From: Candidatus Brevefilum sp.
GTDB taxonomy: Bacteria; Chloroflexota; Anaerolineae; Anaerolineales; Anaerolineaceae
Direction: 5' to 3'
DNA length: 7,319 nt
Assembly: GCA_007135845.1 (NCBI GenBank)
Contig: SLIC01000033.1
Span: forward strand, 1 to 7,319
In this document: positions 5,557 to 7,319 of the stretch, in pieces
Layout: every line of letters starts with the position of its first letter
How positions within the stretch are numbered: position 1 is the first letter of the stretch
Notes under the pieces: model-generated
Told to the model about the DNA's origin: nothing
Database searches by the model: none
The model's input: only the letters and a program-made list of their open reading frames with translations
Program-made: the position numbers and the translations under genes

Positions 5557-5781
5557 ATGCCGATTTATGAATATACCTGTTTAGACTGTCAGGCTGAAAT
5601 AGAACTGATCAGAAGTATCAAAGATGCAGATTCACCCCTGATCTGTACCCAGTGCCAGGGTGATCGTACCCATCGTAAGATCTCACTCTTTAACGCCTCC
5701 AGCGGTGGACGGACCATTGCCGGCGGCAGCAATTGCGGCTCCTGTGCCTCCACCAACTGCGGCAGCTGCGGAGTAAGATAA
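5557..5781 (+). CDS. FmdB-family zinc-ribbon protein
   Basis: This 74-residue protein starts with the family hallmark MPIYEYTCLDC. The zinc ribbon is C8-x2-C11 and C30-x2-C33. The Gly-rich tail carries a second set of cysteines, C60-x2-C63 and C68-x2-C71 (CGSC twice), which could bind another metal; such tails occur in the family. FmdB-type proteins are widespread and their role is mostly unproven, with a regulatory or nucleic-acid-binding role proposed. The SD is weak (GGA, 5548-5550). The stop is 2 nt before the next ATG, so it is certainly co-transcribed and probably translationally coupled with the SDR gene. Confidence 0.9.
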   Translation: MPIYEYTCLDCQAEIELIRSIKDADSPLICTQCQGDRTHRKISLFNASSGGRTIAGGSNCGSCASTNCGSCGVR

Positions 5782-5783
5782 GC

Positions 5784-6599
5784 ATGGCAGTTTATAACCT
5801 GGCATTAATCACCGGGGGGTCAAGTGGTATTGGTTTTGCACTGGCGAAGCAGCTCGTTACAGAAGGAACTGACGTATGTCTTCTCGCCAGGGATATGGAA
5901 AAACTTGAAACTTCAAAAAAGACCCTGTCTGATCTGACCATACGTGAAGATCAACAGATTCTGATCATTTCTGCAGATGTCGCAGATTATGAAACGCTTG
6001 CAGCCATCCTCGAAGATTGGATGGTCAGCTTTGGCCTTCCAGACCTGGTGGTCAATTGCGCTGGCGTCGTCTATCCGGGTTATTTTCAAGAACTGGATAT
6101 CGAAACCTTTCGATGGCAGATGGATATCAATTATTTTGGCACCCTGCATGTGCTTAAATGTGTCATCCCCGGAATGATCCAGCGTGGTTCGGGAACCGTT
6201 GTCAACATCTCGTCCCTGGCAGGTTTTCTTGGTATATTTGGTTATTCCGGGTATGGTGCTTCAAAATTCGCCGTTCGTGGGCTCAGCGATGTCCTCCGGG
6301 CCGAGATGAAACCCCTCGGCATCCAGGTCTCCTGTGTTTTTCCACCTGATACACATACCCCACAACTTGAATTCGATAACCAAAACAAACCTATCGAGAC
6401 AAAGATCTTAGCGAAAAACAATTCTGTCCTCACCAGCGACCAGGTCGCCAGCGAAATTCTTAAAGGTATCCGTAAAGGTCGCTATGTGATCCTGCCTGGC
6501 TTTGAAGGAAAGGTGATGTACTTTCTAAATCAACTGCCTGGTAACCTGGCTTACCCCATTATGGACCTGTTGATTCGCAATGCGCAAAAATCAAAATGA
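5784..6599 (+). CDS. SDR-family reductase resembling 3-ketodihydrosphingosine reductase (KDSR-like)
   Basis: This is a 271-residue classical SDR. The cofactor motif is TGGSSGIG (10-17), with R36 after the second strand (LLARD), favouring NADP. Next come NCAG (91-94), N116 (DINYFG), S143-S144 (NISS) and Y157-x3-K161 (YGASK), so the catalytic tetrad is complete. The stretch after the active site, FPPDTHTPQLEFDNQNKP (186-203), is the signature I associate with KDSR/TSC10 enzymes, which reduce 3-ketosphinganine to sphinganine. The C-terminus (about 245-265) is hydrophobic and may touch the membrane. If correct, the host could make sphingoid bases, but no serine palmitoyltransferase or ceramide synthase lies in the window, so a generic ketoacyl reductase remains possible. 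ATG 5784 is chosen because GGAG (5770-5773) lies 10 nt upstream and the Rossmann strand begins at once; an earlier in-frame ATG at 5733 would overlap the zinc-ribbon gene and add 17 unlikely residues. Confidence 0.82.
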   Translation: MAVYNLALITGGSSGIGFALAKQLVTEGTDVCLLARDMEKLETSKKTLSDLTIREDQQILIISADVADYETLAAILEDWMVSFGLPDLVVNCAGVVYPGYFQELDIETFRWQMDINYFGTLHVLKCVIPGMIQRGSGTVVNISSLAGFLGIFGYSGYGASKFAVRGLSDVLRAEMKPLGIQVSCVFPPDTHTPQLEFDNQNKPIETKILAKNNSVLTSDQVASEILKGIRKGRYVILPGFEGKVMYFLNQLPGNLAYPIMDLLIRNAQKSK

Positions 6600-6613
6600 C
6601 AAGGCCAATACGA

Positions 6614-7319
6614 CTATTGTTGTTGAAGCCGCGCCTCTAAGTGACTGCGGTAGGCCATATGCCGCCGAAGCTGCTCAACATCATTCGGGAGGAAAAAGAA
6701 CAAAAGAACCGACAAAATCATGCAAATTATCCATGCACTGATGCAAATCCAAAATATCGCATTAGCAATACCAAGCCATCCCTGCAACCACGAAAAAAGC
6801 ATTGAGCTGATTAACATTCCGATCGTTTGAAATACCAGAGCAACAGCGAATACCGAAGAACGCAATTCTGGCAAGGTAATATCCATGAAGGATGCAAAAA
6901 TATTCGGCCAGGTAAATGCCCAAAAAAATCCAAGCAGTAAGGTATTTACAAGAAAACCCTCAGGCTGGATGAGCCCATTTGAAAAAAGATTAAAGAGTAT
7001 AAAGTAAGGTACGATAACACCCACAAAAGCAGTTAAAACTCGTCCGATCCTCTTTTTCTTGAACAGTAAATCGCCAATAATGCCACCAATAGGAAAACCT
7101 AGCGTTATCCCGGATATGATTGGCAACATAACCAGGTAGATTTCAAATCTCTCTAAATTAACAATATCCCTCAGAAAAACGAGTGCGCCATCAGATAAGG
7201 CAATCCATGGGAGCATTCCAAAAAGGATGAAAAAAAACAACACCACGATGCTGGGTTTTTTAAGCGTGGTTTTGGCTATATCCCAATCGAACTGATATGT
7301 TCCCATTATCTCAATATCG
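6614..7319 (-). CDS. C-terminal half of an MFS-type transporter, 5' end outside window
   Basis: About 234 residues of a membrane protein are visible, counted below from the Met at 7306. Six hydrophobic segments lie near 20-44, 57-79, 89-109, 117-140, 151-173 and 180-206. The loop after the second, GGIIGDLLFKKKRIGR (74-89), resembles the MFS motif-A loop, which recurs between helices 8 and 9 in the second half of 12-helix transporters. The tail is charged and cytoplasmic. The reading frame has no stop between the Met at 7306 and the window edge, so that Met is probably internal and the first six helices lie beyond the edge. The substrate cannot be told. The gene converges on the SDR gene with a 14-nt gap and no clear terminator between. 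A six-helix protein starting at 7306 is less likely. Confidence 0.78.
   Translation of the reverse strand, partial: DIEIMGTYQFDWDIAKTTLKKPSIVVLFFFILFGMLPWIALSDGALVFLRDIVNLERFEIYLVMLPIISGITLGFPIGGIIGDLLFKKKRIGRVLTAFVGVIVPYFILFNLFSNGLIQPEGFLVNTLLLGFFWAFTWPNIFASFMDITLPELRSSVFAVALVFQTIGMLISSMLFSWLQGWLGIANAIFWICISAWIICMILSVLLFFFLPNDVEQLRRHMAYRSHLEARLQQQ

Noticed and set aside
6606..6619. CAATA / TATTG small hairpin between the SDR and transporter genes as a terminator.
   Set aside because: The stem is only 5 AT-rich pairs, with no T-run on either strand.
6614..7306. A complete 230-residue six-helix protein starting at the Met at 7306.
   Set aside because: The frame stays open to the window edge, and the protein matches the second half of a 12-helix MFS transporter, so a truncated longer gene is more likely.

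Overview
This is a 7.3 kb piece of bacterial chromosome with intermediate base composition. The gene mix is a free-standing SpoIIE-type phosphatase, a secreted lipoprotein nuclease, an SDR-type threonine dehydrogenase-like enzyme, a KDSR-like reductase, and RAYT genes with GTAGGGGCA-type palindromes. By recall of such gene sets this suggests Chloroflexota (Anaerolineae-like). That placement is inference; no taxonomic marker is complete in the window.

Left edge (1-340). The first 74 bases are the 5' end of a tmRNA gene (ssrA) on the minus strand, running off the window, with its own -10 box and a perfect 8-bp inverted repeat around that box. Next to it lies a diverged fragment of a REP-associated tyrosine transposase (RAYT), bounded by two different hairpins.

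339-2937, all minus strand. A complete RAYT transposase (339-941) carries two back-to-back palindromes inside its reading frame. Upstream of it on the same strand is a 632-residue lipoprotein of the ExeM/NucH-like secreted nuclease family (979-2877).

2938-3148. This intergenic region holds a degenerate 7-bp-period repeat array, about 147 bp, that runs into the promoter of the next gene.

3149-4986, plus strand. A PP2C/SpoIIE-type phosphatase, apparently read from a leaderless or nearly leaderless message, is followed by an SDR-family enzyme resembling L-threonine 3-dehydrogenase. A clear intrinsic terminator closes this block. A minus-strand Nudix hydrolase (5020-5484) converges on the terminator.

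5485-6599. A compact divergent promoter region drives a two-gene unit: an FmdB-type zinc-ribbon protein and, 2 nt later, an SDR reductase whose motifs look like 3-ketodihydrosphingosine reductase. Right edge: the C-terminal six-helix half of an MFS-type transporter (minus strand), open at the window boundary.

Most genes are housekeeping or accessory metabolism with no obvious common pathway. The most unusual parts are the RAYT/palindrome cluster beside ssrA and the heptamer array at the phosphatase promoter. I see no CRISPR array, prophage, toxin-antitoxin pair or defence island.
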